A stretch of DNA of 36,226 nucleotides from an uncultured Actinomycetes bacterium (GTDB lineage Bacteria > Actinomycetota > Actinomycetes > S36-B12 > UBA5976), in assembly GCA_903892635.1 (NCBI GenBank), contig CAITJH010000086.1, positions 1-36,226 on the forward strand, in the 5' to 3' direction. Within the stretch, counting starts at the first letter, position 1. Each line of letters begins with the position of its first letter. Of the stretch, positions 15,033 to 22,866 are shown piece after piece. The notes beneath the pieces were generated by a model. It had not been told where the DNA came from. It was given only the letters and a program-made list of their open reading frames with translations, and made no database searches. Position numbers and translations under genes: made by a program.

Positions 15033-16912
15033 GAAGTCTCGCCGCTCAGAATCTCTTGGAAGAACTCAAGTTCTTCTCGAGCGCAGGTCACAATGGTTTC
15101 TGCCTGGCGGAAGCCGTGGCTCTCGCCGGCAAATTCGAAGTATTTGTACTTCAGCCCATTTGCAATACAGGCGTCGCGAAACGCTTCAGATTGTGCCGGT
15201 GGGACGATCGGATCATCAAGACCTTGGAAAAAGATCAGCGGAGCGCTGACTTTGTCTGCATGGGTTAATGGAGAGCGCTGAACGTATAGTTCGCGCGTTT
15301 CGGGGAAGGGCCCAACCAACCTGTCCAAGTAGCGAGATTCGAAGTCATGCGTGTCCAAGGCAAGCGGAATGAGATCGGCGACACCATAGTGATCAGCACC
15401 GCCGCTAAAGAGTTGGCTCTGGGTGAGTGCGTTAAGTACGGCAAAACCGCCCGCACTGCCGCCTCGAATAAAGAGCTTGCCTTGATCAACAGTGCCGTTG
15501 TCAATCAAACCCTGTGCCACCGCAATGATGTCTTCGGTATCAACGACGCCCCACTGTCCTCGTAAAGAATTTCGATACTCTCGTCCGTATCCAGTCGAGC
15601 CACCATAGTTAACGTCGACAACCGTGAAGCCTCGTGAGGTCCAGAAAGCAAACTTCAGATTTGCGGCGGCAGAACTATGAGCGGTAGGGCCGCCATGAGC
15701 CGTGATAATGACGGGAGGATTCTCATCCGACGCGACATCGGGATTATGTGCCGGATGCACAATCGCATGAACGACTCTGTCGTTGACGCTTGGCAATGTG
15801 ATGTGTTGCGGTTGAGCGAAGTACTTGACGTCGATAGGAGACTCAAGTTGCTTGATCACCGATTGTTTTTTGTGAGTGTGCAAATCGTATGCTTCGACAC
15901 TTGCAAGCGAGTGTGAATGTTCCGCAACGATGTAAGCATGTGTTGGAGACAGACTCAAGCTGCTCACTTCGGCAATTGCAGGCGTGAAGGCTGTGCACGT
16001 TTTCAAGGCTGGGTCGTATGCCACGAGTTCGCGCGATTCAGGATTGCCGCGCATGCCGATGACTTGGCCATTTGCGCTTATGCGCAGGAAGTTCCAGCCC
16101 ACGATCCACAGTGGCAGCGCCCACTCGGATTCTTCCTGCACCACGTGTTCTCGATCGCCATTCACGGTCACGTGCCAGAGATTCCACCAGTTTGATGCGT
16201 CGCTGATGTAATACAAGGAACGATTGCTATCCCACGCAGGGCTATTGACTGATTCTTCAAGGCCTCCAGCTAAAACCACGACATCGCCAAGTGTGCCGTC
16301 GTCATTGATAGGTGCCACCCGAAGCTCGGTACCGTCCCACGGCATCTGAGGATGTTCCCACGCCACCCATGCCAAGGAATTCTGATCTGGTGACAAAGCT
16401 AAATGTGCATAAAAATGAGATTGATCGTCGAGAACTCGAATGCAGCCATCGGGCTCGATCGCAATAATGGCTCGTGTTGTTTTACCGTGTTTATCAGCTT
16501 CGCGAACGCACCACACCTCGCCATTGCGAATGAGCATGTCGCAATGGCGCCATGAAACACCCTCGGGTGATTCAGGCGTGATTGCGCGAGGTGTACCGCT
16601 CTCGGTCTTCCAGTACAGACGTTGGTCTGATGCTTCGCAAAACAATAACCCCGGTTCGCCATTCCACACCGTTATAAGCCAGCTCAGACCACCCATTTCG
16701 TGTACTCGAGTCTTGGCACTCCACGGCGCTGGAAGTATGTCACCGTACTTGTTGCTGACAACGACATTGCGACCGGCCTCACTAGGTCGGGTTTCATCCC
16801 AGTACACGTCATCGTGAAAACTTTGTACAAACGCCAGACGTGAACCAGCGGTGGCAAGAATTTCAGGTGAGATCGGAGAATCCCAAAATCCTGGTGTTGT
16901 TGAAGAAGTCAT
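15029..16912 (-). CDS. S9 family (prolyl oligopeptidase-like) peptidase
   Basis: A 627-residue serine peptidase of the acylaminoacyl-peptidase/dipeptidyl-aminopeptidase type. The N-terminal two thirds resemble a beta-propeller (repeated segments such as SPDQNSLAWVAWEHP). The C-terminal alpha/beta-hydrolase domain carries the triad: Ser in IRGGSAGGFAVL, Asp in FFQGLDDPIVPPAQ and His in GESHGFR. HGGPTAHSS is the oxyanion-hole motif. No signal peptide is evident, so it should be cytosolic and cleave short peptides. It follows the ectC-like gene by 26 bases on the same strand and may share its transcript. Confidence 0.93.
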   Translation of the reverse strand: MTSSTTPGFWDSPISPEILATAGSRLAFVQSFHDDVYWDETRPSEAGRNVVVSNKYGDILPAPWSAKTRVHEMGGLSWLITVWNGEPGLLFCEASDQRLYWKTESGTPRAITPESPEGVSWRHCDMLIRNGEVWCVREADKHGKTTRAIIAIEPDGCIRVLDDQSHFYAHLALSPDQNSLAWVAWEHPQMPWDGTELRVAPINDDGTLGDVVVLAGGLEESVNSPAWDSNRSLYYISDASNWWNLWHVTVNGDREHVVQEESEWALPLWIVGWNFLRISANGQVIGMRGNPESRELVAYDPALKTCTAFTPAIAEVSSLSLSPTHAYIVAEHSHSLASVEAYDLHTHKKQSVIKQLESPIDVKYFAQPQHITLPSVNDRVVHAIVHPAHNPDVASDENPPVIITAHGGPTAHSSAAANLKFAFWTSRGFTVVDVNYGGSTGYGREYRNSLRGQWGVVDTEDIIAVAQGLIDNGTVDQGKLFIRGGSAGGFAVLNALTQSQLFSGGADHYGVADLIPLALDTHDFESRYLDRLVGPFPETRELYVQRSPLTHADKVSAPLIFFQGLDDPIVPPAQSEAFRDACIANGLKYKYFEFAGESHGFRQAETIVTCAREELEFFQEILSGETS

Positions 16913-16938
16913 TAGTCACTTTCAGTAGGTACTGGAAA

Positions 16939-17319
16939 TTAGAGCAGGGGATACGAACCGTCTTCATCGTGCTTTTCGGTTCCAACGACTGCTGGGTTGA
17001 AAACGCAAATGAGCCGTAGGTCTGTAATGGCTGTGAGTTTGTGTCGGTCGTGCTTATCTAACGTGTACGAAACGCCGGGGTGGATTGAAAACACTTCATT
17101 GGTCGTCAGGTCTTGAACTTCGCCAGTTCCCTCAATGCAGAGGTTGGCTTCGATGTGATGTTTATATTCCAATGTCAGGCTTGTTCCAGCCTCGAGGAAT
17201 GTGTCGTGCAATGAAAATCCCACACCGTCGATGCGAGTCAGATGACGCACACTTGTGCCGCCGTTGAACTGCGAGTGGTTTGGGCCACCGATTAAATCTG
17301 CCTTATCTCTGATGATCAT
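16939..17319 (-). CDS. ectC: Ectoine synthase EctC, solitary (no ectA/ectB nearby)
   Basis: A 126-residue cupin matching ectoine synthase over its full length. EctC closes N-gamma-acetyl-diaminobutyrate into the compatible solute ectoine. The iron ligands known from EctC structures are at the same numbers here: Glu57 (HHIEANLCIEG), Tyr85 and His93 (YTLDKHDRH). Arg25, Thr40, Cys105, Phe107 and Glu115 also agree with the substrate-site residues as I recall them, while the usual Trp21 is Gly. The ending EDGSYPLL is close to the normal tail but short. No ectA, ectB, ectD or ask gene lies in the window. A leaderless -10 box fits the ATG at 17319. It is flanked by the glnA1 terminator hairpin and a peptidase gene. 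Confidence 0.88.
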   Translation of the reverse strand: MIIRDKADLIGGPNHSQFNGGTSVRHLTRIDGVGFSLHDTFLEAGTSLTLEYKHHIEANLCIEGTGEVQDLTTNEVFSIHPGVSYTLDKHDRHKLTAITDLRLICVFNPAVVGTEKHDEDGSYPLL

Positions 17320-17325
17320 GCCGTC

Positions 17326-17331
17326 AGCCTA
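17326..17331 (-). promoter_or_regulatory. -10 box of ectC, leaderless promoter
   Basis: TAGGCT on the minus strand, then 6 bases (GACGGC), then ATG at 17319. It abuts the terminator hairpin downstream of glnA1. Confidence 0.6.
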
Positions 17332-17337
17332 CAATCG

Positions 17338-17371
17338 CAAAGGCCCTGCTACCGAGGTAACAGGGCCTTTG
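17338..17371 (-). terminator. Terminator hairpin downstream of glnA1
   Basis: CAAAGGCCCTG pairs with CAGGGCCTTTG over 11 bp. The 12-base inner segment can pair further (TACC/GGTA) after one mismatch. It sits in the 98-base gap between the glnA1 stop and the ectC start, so it should end the glnA1 message. Only a short T run follows on the minus strand. Confidence 0.72.
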
Positions 17372-17417
17372 GTTCTTTCGAGGCGACTCGAAAGGCTGCC
17401 AAATTTCTTAGCGGGAT

Positions 17418-18863
17418 CTAGATGTCGTAGTACAGTTCGAATTCGGCTGGATGTGGACGCAAGCGCACGTAGTCCACTTCTGCTTCGTTCTTGTAGTTGA
17501 TCCAGGTTTCGATGAGATCCTTGGTGAATACTCCACCTTCGAGCAAGTATTCGTGATCTGCTTCAAGTGCTGCTAGAACTTCTGGAAGTGTTCCTGGAAC
17601 CTGTGGGATGTCAGCTGCTTCCTCTGGTGGAAGTTCGTAGAGATCCTTATCGACAGGAGCGTGTGGCTCGATCTTGTTCTTGATGCCATCAAGGCCGGCC
17701 ATCAACATCGCTGCAAACGCCAAGTATGGGTTACTCGATGGATCTGGGCAGCGGAATTCGATGCGCTTGGCTTTCGGGTTGCTTCCGGTGATTGGAATTC
17801 GCAAGCAAGCCGAACGGTTGCGCTGGCTGTAAACCAAGTTCACTGGAGCTTCGTAACCCGGCACTAGACGGTGGAATGAGTTCACAGTTGGGTTGGTGAA
17901 AGCAAGAAGCGATGGAGCGTGCTTCAAGATGCCACCGATGTACCAGCGAGCCATGTCCGATAGTCCTGCGTAACCGCGCTCGTCGTAGAACAACGGGACG
18001 CCATCTGACCACAAGGACTGATGAACGTGCATGCCAGATCCGTTGTCGCCAAAGAGTGGCTTTGGCATGAAGGTTGCGGACTTACCAGCTTCCCAAGCAG
18101 TGTTGCGAATGACGTATTTGAACAGCATTACTTCGTCAGCGGCTTTGAGCAGGGTGTTGAACTTGTAGTTAATTTCCATCTGGCCAGCGGTACCGACTTC
18201 GTGGTGCGAACGCTCGACGAGCAAACCAACTTCGGCAAGCTTGACGACCATGTGATCGCGAAGGTCTGCCATCTGGTCGGTTGGTGCCACAGGGAAATAG
18301 CCACCCTTAACGCGTGTCTTATAGCCACGGTTGTCGGATCCATCGGCGTTGAATTCAGCACCTGAGTTCCAAGCGCCTTCAATGGAATCCACGTGATGGA
18401 ATGAATGGTTGATGCCGGTTGAGTAGCGAACTGAATCAAAGATGAAGAATTCTGCTTCTGGAGCGAAGAATGCTGTGTCTGCGATACCAGTGGATTTGAG
18501 GTATGCCTCGGCCTTTGCTGCAACGTTACGTGGGTCGCGGCTGTAAGGCTCATCGGTGAATGGATCGCGAACTGAGAAGTTCATGACCAAGGTCTTTTCC
18601 TTGCGGAATGGATCAACAAATGCCGTGGTTGGGTCAGCAATGAGCTTCATGTCAGATTCGTGAATCTGCTGGAAGCCACGAATTGATGAGCCATCAAACA
18701 TCTGGCCGCCGGTGAAGAACGCTTCATCGACTGATTCCACGGGAACGTTGAAGTGCTGCATTACGCCAGGTAGATCGCAAAAGCGAACGTCGACAAAACG
18801 AATGTTGTTGTCTGCTATGTACTTCAGTACATCTGCTGCGCTGGTGAGTCCAAGGTTGGACAT
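17418..18863 (-). CDS. glnA: Glutamine synthetase type I (GlnA1)
   Basis: The main ammonia-assimilating enzyme: glutamate + NH3 + ATP to glutamine, a dodecamer in the cytosol. Motifs include FDGSSIRGF, the metal ligands in [12 protein letters not shown] and [15 protein letters not shown], the ATP/glutamate site [20 protein letters not shown], and [19 protein letters not shown]. The adenylylation tyrosine is present in [11 protein letters not shown] at about residue 409, so GlnE can control it. At 481 residues it has the length of the beta-type enzyme of Actinobacteria. The ATG follows GGAGG closely. Four GlnR half-sites lie upstream (18940-18977), showing a second, transcriptional control. 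A terminator hairpin follows the gene. Confidence 0.98.
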   Translation of the reverse strand: MSNLGLTSAADVLKYIADNNIRFVDVRFCDLPGVMQHFNVPVESVDEAFFTGGQMFDGSSIRGFQQIHESDMKLIADPTTAFVDPFRKEKTLVMNFSVRDPFTDEPYSRDPRNVAAKAEAYLKSTGIADTAFFAPEAEFFIFDSVRYSTGINHSFHHVDSIEGAWNSGAEFNADGSDNRGYKTRVKGGYFPVAPTDQMADLRDHMVVKLAEVGLLVERSHHEVGTAGQMEINYKFNTLLKAADEVMLFKYVIRNTAWEAGKSATFMPKPLFGDNGSGMHVHQSLWSDGVPLFYDERGYAGLSDMARWYIGGILKHAPSLLAFTNPTVNSFHRLVPGYEAPVNLVYSQRNRSACLRIPITGSNPKAKRIEFRCPDPSSNPYLAFAAMLMAGLDGIKNKIEPHAPVDKDLYELPPEEAADIPQVPGTLPEVLAALEADHEYLLEGGVFTKDLIETWINYKNEAEVDYVRLRPHPAEFELYYDI

Positions 18864-18939
18864 TCATCCTCCATGTATAAGTAGTCGCCTCTGGGGAAGT
18901 GGTCGATTGTGACCGTTACCGCAAAGGTAGGGCATGGCG

Positions 18940-18977
18940 ATTTCACAGTCGTATCCCGAATGTTTCACTTATGTTAC
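18940..18977 (-). promoter_or_regulatory. GlnR operator upstream of glnA1 (four half-sites)
   Basis: Read on the minus strand the sequence is GTAAC-N6-GAAAC-N6-GATAC-N6-GAAAT, with each spacer exactly 6 bases. The Streptomyces GlnR consensus alternates gTnAc and GAAAc half-sites with the same spacing, and the AC-N9-AC rule also holds for the first three. It ends about 77 bases upstream of the glnA1 start codon, a usual position for an activator/repressor of nitrogen assimilation. Confidence 0.8.
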
Positions 18978-19000
18978 GTCTTGACCGTGTCGCAAGATGC

Positions 19001-20131
19001 TCAGAGTTTGTAGGCGCGATGAGCGTTTTCGGACGCCATCCACGTGAGGTATTTCCGCGCGTCGCTTTCACCCATAGCGTCTGAATCTACCCAGCCCTGC
19101 ATGATGTCACCGATTGCTTGTCGCCAAATTGCTGCGCCGCAGTAGTAGAGCTCTGGTAGTCCAAAAGCATCAGACGAGAAGAGCACTTTGCCAAATGGCG
19201 CCATTTCAACGCTGTGACGAATCAAACTTGCATGTTCTGGGCCGGTGTAGTTAATTGCAGCGCCAGTGTCCAGGAACACGTGAGGAAACACGTGGGCAAG
19301 ATAGCCTGCCTCACGTATGAAAGGGTAGCAATGCAACAGCATGATGTTTGTTCCGGAGTCAACTGTTCGACGTAGGAACTCAGTCATTTGAGTCGGGTCG
19401 CATCGGTGCAGGTTGATATCAGAATCGCCAAAACCAACATGGAATTGGATGGGTTTCTTGTGGCTCACCGCTTCCCACAAGACATGGCGCAATAGAACTG
19501 GATGTGACAACCGAATCTTGTCGGTAGCTTCGATTTCTGCAATCCACTCTGCCGCTGCTGCAGCGACCTCGGATTCCGAAGGCTTCTCTGGATCAAAATC
19601 AAGTCCGTAGCGATACGCGATGATTGATTTGAAGCCAACCGCATCCTTACTTTCTTCTGCAAGGTACTTGGCATAGTCAGCACTGAACGCGGTGGCCGAG
19701 GATGACGTGATCATTCGCTCAGCCGCAGTCTCGAGTCGAACAATTTCAACCGCACGACCATTTCCGACCGCTGCCAACTGGTCGGGAGTCAGAATGTTGT
19801 CGCTCTTAAAGCCCGTGTCAACGATGAATGTTTCAATTCCTGTCAGCGGAAGCAACTTTTCAGCGAGTGCTGTTTGTCCGATTTCACGTCGTCGAGTCCA
19901 GTACTCATCTGGTGAGCAGTGTTTTTTTAGGCCAAGCAGTGGTGCAACAAGAGCACGAGTCAGCACACCAAACTGTTCATCAAGTACAGATAATCCATTG
20001 CGAGGCAACCAGTCGCCCTCGGTGGCGTAAATCTCGTATTGGTCGCGTTCTATTTCATGATTGATGGTGCCGTGGCAATGGTTGTCAATCAGTGGTATTT
20101 CTGCTGCTAGTTGTCGTATCTGTTGTCCCAT
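19001..20131 (-). CDS. Amidohydrolase family protein, FluG N-terminal-like
   Basis: A 376-residue metal-dependent hydrolase of the amidohydrolase-2 fold. The metal ligands are in order: HxH in IDNHCHG (His18 and His20), a His in IQFHVGFGD, a His in MLLHCYPF and an Asp in LFSSDAFGLPE. The sequence resembles the N-terminal half of FluG/nodulin-GS proteins, in which this domain is fused to a GS-type ligase. Here the ligase is the divergent gene starting at 20176. That suggests hydrolysis of a gamma-glutamyl or amide product, but the substrate is unknown. A TAGCCT box 6 bases before the ATG indicates a leaderless mRNA. The stop lies just upstream of the glnA1 GlnR box. Confidence 0.88.
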   Translation of the reverse strand: MGQQIRQLAAEIPLIDNHCHGTINHEIERDQYEIYATEGDWLPRNGLSVLDEQFGVLTRALVAPLLGLKKHCSPDEYWTRRREIGQTALAEKLLPLTGIETFIVDTGFKSDNILTPDQLAAVGNGRAVEIVRLETAAERMITSSSATAFSADYAKYLAEESKDAVGFKSIIAYRYGLDFDPEKPSESEVAAAAAEWIAEIEATDKIRLSHPVLLRHVLWEAVSHKKPIQFHVGFGDSDINLHRCDPTQMTEFLRRTVDSGTNIMLLHCYPFIREAGYLAHVFPHVFLDTGAAINYTGPEHASLIRHSVEMAPFGKVLFSSDAFGLPELYYCGAAIWRQAIGDIMQGWVDSDAMGESDARKYLTWMASENAHRAYKL

Positions 20132-20136
20132 AAACG

Positions 20137-20143
20137 TAGGCTA
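20137..20143. promoter_or_regulatory. Shared bidirectional -10 element of the amidohydrolase/GS-like pair
   Basis: The heptamer TAGGCTA reads TAGGCT on the plus strand and TAGCCT on the minus strand. The minus reading sits 6 bases from the amidohydrolase ATG (leaderless). The plus reading would give the GS-like gene a leader of about 27 bases containing AAGGAG. One element may therefore serve both directions. Confidence 0.5.
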
Positions 20144-20175
20144 TCTAGTAGAAGGTGCGTTAAGGAGAAAATGGC

Positions 20176-21489
20176 ATGAGTGATAGCGATCTCGTATTAT
20201 TGGCATGGAGTGATTATGTAGGAATCACGCGTGTCCGAGGGCTTGTCTCCGAAATTTATCCCAAGCGCATGACAACCGGAATTGGTTGGGCGGTTGCCGG
20301 GCAAGTGTTGACGCCTTTTGAGGAACTAGGCCCAAATCCATGGGGCTCAATGATGGAAGTACGTCAAGTGCCGGTAGCCGATACGTTTCGCACGATTGAT
20401 ATTTGGAATGACGCACCTCCTTTGGCGATGGTTCTGTGTGATGCTCGCACGCTCGAAGGGCAACTGTGGGAATGTGGCACTCGAACCTTTTATCAGAATG
20501 CACTTGAAGATTTCCGCGCAGAAACTGGTCTGGAATTTATCGCTGCGTTTGAGCATGAATTCCAATTGCTTGGGGTTGAAGGACCAGATGCGCCACCATT
20601 TTCAATTGAACATGTGCGTAAAGTACCGCAGTTCGTGAATGATCTGGCCCGCGCTTTGAAACAAGCTGATGTGGATGTTGAATCAATCGAACCCGAGTTT
20701 GGCGTGAACCAGTTTGAGGTTACGACAGGTCCTGCAGTTGGACTGGCTGCAGCGGACAATCCGATAATTGTTCGCGAAGTTATTCGAGAAGTTGCTCGTC
20801 GATTGGGCTATCGAGCAACATTTACTCCAAAGCCAACACCTGACTCCGTTGGGAATGGTGCTCATGTGCACCTTAGTTTCTTGGATCAACAAGGTAACAA
20901 TGCGACTTATGATTCCAGCCAACCTGGAGATGCAAGCGTCATTGCACAACACTTCATCGCTGGAGTAGTGAAGTACTTGCCGTCGTTGTGTGCATACATG
21001 GCCTCTAGTCCTGTGTCGTACATGCGTCTTGGTCCACATCACTGGGCGTGCGGTTTCGCGAGCTTTGGAATTCAGAATCGTGAAGCGGGTATTCGCATTT
21101 GTCCATCTCCTGATCCTGATCCTGCAAAACAAGCGCGCTCATTCAATCTGGAGGTTCGCGCTCCAGATGCGACAGCAAGTCCGTATATCGTGCTTGGTTC
21201 GCTCATTCGTGCAGGGCTTCAGGGAATTCGCGACGAGTTGCCACTGCCGCCTGCGGTGGATGGCGACCCTGCAGATCTCACGCAGGAACAACGGAACGAG
21301 ATGGGAATTGTTGCCCTGCCAACAAGTCTTGCTGAAGCGCTCGACGTTTTGGATGCTGATCCCATCGCGCGATCGTGGATGCCTGAACTCATGTACCAGT
21401 GTTTTACGGGAGTTAAACGTACTGAAATTGCACTCGCTGCTGCCTACACTGACGAGCAATTGTGTGAACGTTACCGAAACGTCTATTAG
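20176..21489 (+). CDS. Glutamine synthetase-like gamma-glutamyl ligase (FluG C-terminal/GlnA3-GlnA4 type)
   Basis: A 437-residue GS-fold ligase, more divergent than the other two. Catalytic motifs are kept: FEHEFQLL and EPEFGVNQFEVTTGP (metal ligands), GNGAHVHLSF (glutamate/ATP site), NREAGIRIC and VRAPDATASPYIVLG, where the usual Asn before PY is Ser. It lacks the adenylylation-loop tyrosine. Such enzymes join glutamate to amines other than ammonia (polyamines, ethanolamine, isopropylamine or anilines in studied cases). The ATG at 20176 follows AAGGAG by 8 bases. The divergent amidohydrolase, 44 bases away, matches the other half of FluG. The amine substrate cannot be read from sequence. Confidence 0.9.
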   Translation: MSDSDLVLLAWSDYVGITRVRGLVSEIYPKRMTTGIGWAVAGQVLTPFEELGPNPWGSMMEVRQVPVADTFRTIDIWNDAPPLAMVLCDARTLEGQLWECGTRTFYQNALEDFRAETGLEFIAAFEHEFQLLGVEGPDAPPFSIEHVRKVPQFVNDLARALKQADVDVESIEPEFGVNQFEVTTGPAVGLAAADNPIIVREVIREVARRLGYRATFTPKPTPDSVGNGAHVHLSFLDQQGNNATYDSSQPGDASVIAQHFIAGVVKYLPSLCAYMASSPVSYMRLGPHHWACGFASFGIQNREAGIRICPSPDPDPAKQARSFNLEVRAPDATASPYIVLGSLIRAGLQGIRDELPLPPAVDGDPADLTQEQRNEMGIVALPTSLAEALDVLDADPIARSWMPELMYQCFTGVKRTEIALAAAYTDEQLCERYRNVY

Positions 21490-21511
21490 TCCACGTGAGC
21501 TCTCTTGCGAA

Positions 21512-21517
21512 TAGGCT
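21512..21517 (+). promoter_or_regulatory. -10 box of the RDD gene, leaderless promoter
   Basis: TAGGCT, then 6 bases (AGAAGT), then GTG at 21524. It selects this GTG over the one two bases earlier, which is out of frame. Confidence 0.58.
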
Positions 21518-21523
21518 AGAAGT

Positions 21524-21991
21524 GTGGATCGTAGAGATGTGTCATCGTGGCTTTCGGGACCAAAAGAAACCCTTGAACAGCAGGGGATTAATTTTGGATA
21601 TCCAGGTGAGCGACTTGGCTTCGTTAAAGATGGTCCGGGGAGCGTTGCGCGCACAGGCAGACGCCTCGTTGCGCTAACAATCGACTGGTTTGCGGCTCTA
21701 TTTATTGCCAACGCTTTTGGTTCCAGTTTGAGTAAGAACGCTCATTCGTGGTTGGTGCTCAATATCTTTACAATCCAAGTGCTGCTCTTGACGATTTTTA
21801 CGGGTTCTTCCTTTGGTCAACGCATCATGGGCATTGGAGTTCGACGACTAGATGATGAACGACTCGACATCCTTGGTGTCCTAGTCAGGACACTGCTTTT
21901 ACTACTTGTGATTCCCGCCGTCGTTTACGATCGCGATGGTCGAGGTCTTCATGACAAAGCGGTTGGTTCCGTCGTTAAGCGCCTGCGCTAG
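21524..21991 (+). CDS. RDD family membrane protein
   Basis: A 155-residue membrane protein with an N-terminal soluble stretch of about 45 residues, then hydrophobic segments near residues 48-66, 74-92 and 115-135. The RDD motif is recognisable by its arginine and two aspartates (RTGRRLVALTIDW, GQRIMGIGVRRLDDE, DRDGRGLHDKAVGS). Mycobacteria have an RDD gene at the same place between lipA and glnA. Function is unknown; some RDD proteins act in ion transport. The start is GTG, set by a leaderless -10 box. Its TAG shares the palindrome CTAG with the stop of the convergent 68-aa gene. Confidence 0.88.
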   Translation: MDRRDVSSWLSGPKETLEQQGINFGYPGERLGFVKDGPGSVARTGRRLVALTIDWFAALFIANAFGSSLSKNAHSWLVLNIFTIQVLLLTIFTGSSFGQRIMGIGVRRLDDERLDILGVLVRTLLLLLVIPAVVYDRDGRGLHDKAVGSVVKRLR

Positions 21992-22194
21992 AAACCGAGC
22001 TTAGTTCGGATTTGTTCAATCGTTCCGTTGTCGTTCAGATAAGGAATCACAACGATAAAAAGTGCGCCAAGGATAATGGCCCATTTGATTAGTTTCTTAA
22101 ATAAGAAAATGACAACGAAAGCTACTCCGACAATTTGCATCGGGGTAACGTTGCTCAAAAAGTCTGGCAATTGAAGTCCATTAATCGAATTCAT
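21988..22194 (-). CDS. Small membrane protein (68 aa)
   Basis: I do not recognise the family. One or two hydrophobic segments (IVGVAFVVIFLF and WAIILGALFIVVIPYL) are separated by KKLIK, so it is probably a small inner-membrane protein with a short basic loop. Its ATG overlaps the stop of the DUF4191 gene in the sequence TAATG, implying translational coupling and a shared role. It is the last gene of the lipB-lipA-DUF4191 operon. It overlaps the convergent RDD stop codon by 4 bases. Confidence 0.75.
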   Translation of the reverse strand: MNSINGLQLPDFLSNVTPMQIVGVAFVVIFLFKKLIKWAIILGALFIVVIPYLNDNGTIEQIRTKLGF

Positions 22195-22856
22195 TAACGG
22201 CGTGGAATCTTTCGACCTTGGGGAAGTGGACCCTTTGGAATTGGCAAAATGTTTTTAGGCATTGCATCTACGCGACGGCGTAGTTCGGTAACTTCTGCAG
22301 GACGTAGGGATTTCTTAAGCTTGCGAACAGTCTTGTTGAGTTCAGGAAGTGCGACGCCGCCCTGTCCAACAACAATTTCATGAATCTCTACGCCAGGAAC
22401 AATGCGCTGGTGAGCTTTGCGTTGTTCGGCAAGAAGTGCTTGTGGTCGGGCACCTTCACCAACCAAGATAATTCCTGGGCGTCCAACAACACGATGAACC
22501 AAATTCTGATTCTTGTCGACTCCAACACCTGGAGTTGAAAACCAGCCACCTCGAAGCGAGTTGAGGACTGATGCGGCGGCGCCCATCTGGTCCGCGATTG
22601 AGGCGTAGGCAGCCTTTTCGGCAATCTTTCCGAAAGTAAATGTCGTTGTCAGCAACGCGACGCCAAAACCAAAGATGTCCATGATGATGACATAGCCGAG
22701 CAATTGACCGACGATCACAAAGGCCGCAAGCACTCCAGCAAACAAGGCCAACATTTTCAGGCCAATGTAGGGGACGTGCTTCTTGGTAAATGTGTAAGTT
22801 TCGCGAAGTTGAACGTGCCACTTCTGCTTTGCTGGTTCTGGAGTGCGTACTGACAT
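22194..22856 (-). CDS. DUF4191 family membrane protein
   Basis: A 220-residue protein of the actinobacterial DUF4191 family, orthologous in position to the gene after lipA in mycobacteria. Two hydrophobic segments lie between about residues 33 and 75, followed by a conserved soluble part (RGGWFSTPGVGVDKNQN, HRVVGRPGIILVGEG) and a basic C-terminus. The track extends the frame to 22949 into lipA, but the natural start is the ATG at 22856, 10 bases after the lipA stop and followed by MSVRTPEPAKQKW. No clear Shine-Dalgarno sequence precedes it. Function is not known. Its constant link to lipA suggests a supporting role in lipoylation or envelope biology, but this is inference. Confidence 0.88.
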   Translation of the reverse strand: MSVRTPEPAKQKWHVQLRETYTFTKKHVPYIGLKMLALFAGVLAAFVIVGQLLGYVIIMDIFGFGVALLTTTFTFGKIAEKAAYASIADQMGAAASVLNSLRGGWFSTPGVGVDKNQNLVHRVVGRPGIILVGEGARPQALLAEQRKAHQRIVPGVEIHEIVVGQGGVALPELNKTVRKLKKSLRPAEVTELRRRVDAMPKNILPIPKGPLPQGRKIPRR

Positions 22857-22866
22857 GTCTATAACT

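Noticed and set aside
17338-17371. Hairpin as a regulatory attenuator for ectC
   Set aside because: It lies upstream of the ectC transcription start inferred from the -10 box, so it would not be in the ectC mRNA; terminator of glnA1 is simpler.
20990-21514. 174-aa plus-strand ORF within the GS-like gene
   Set aside because: Out-of-frame reading of a conserved ligase; the protein is Arg/Cys/Leu-rich without motifs.
21139-21711. 190-aa minus-strand ORF opposite the GS-like ligase and RDD genes
   Set aside because: Shadow of two conserved genes with no recognisable domain.
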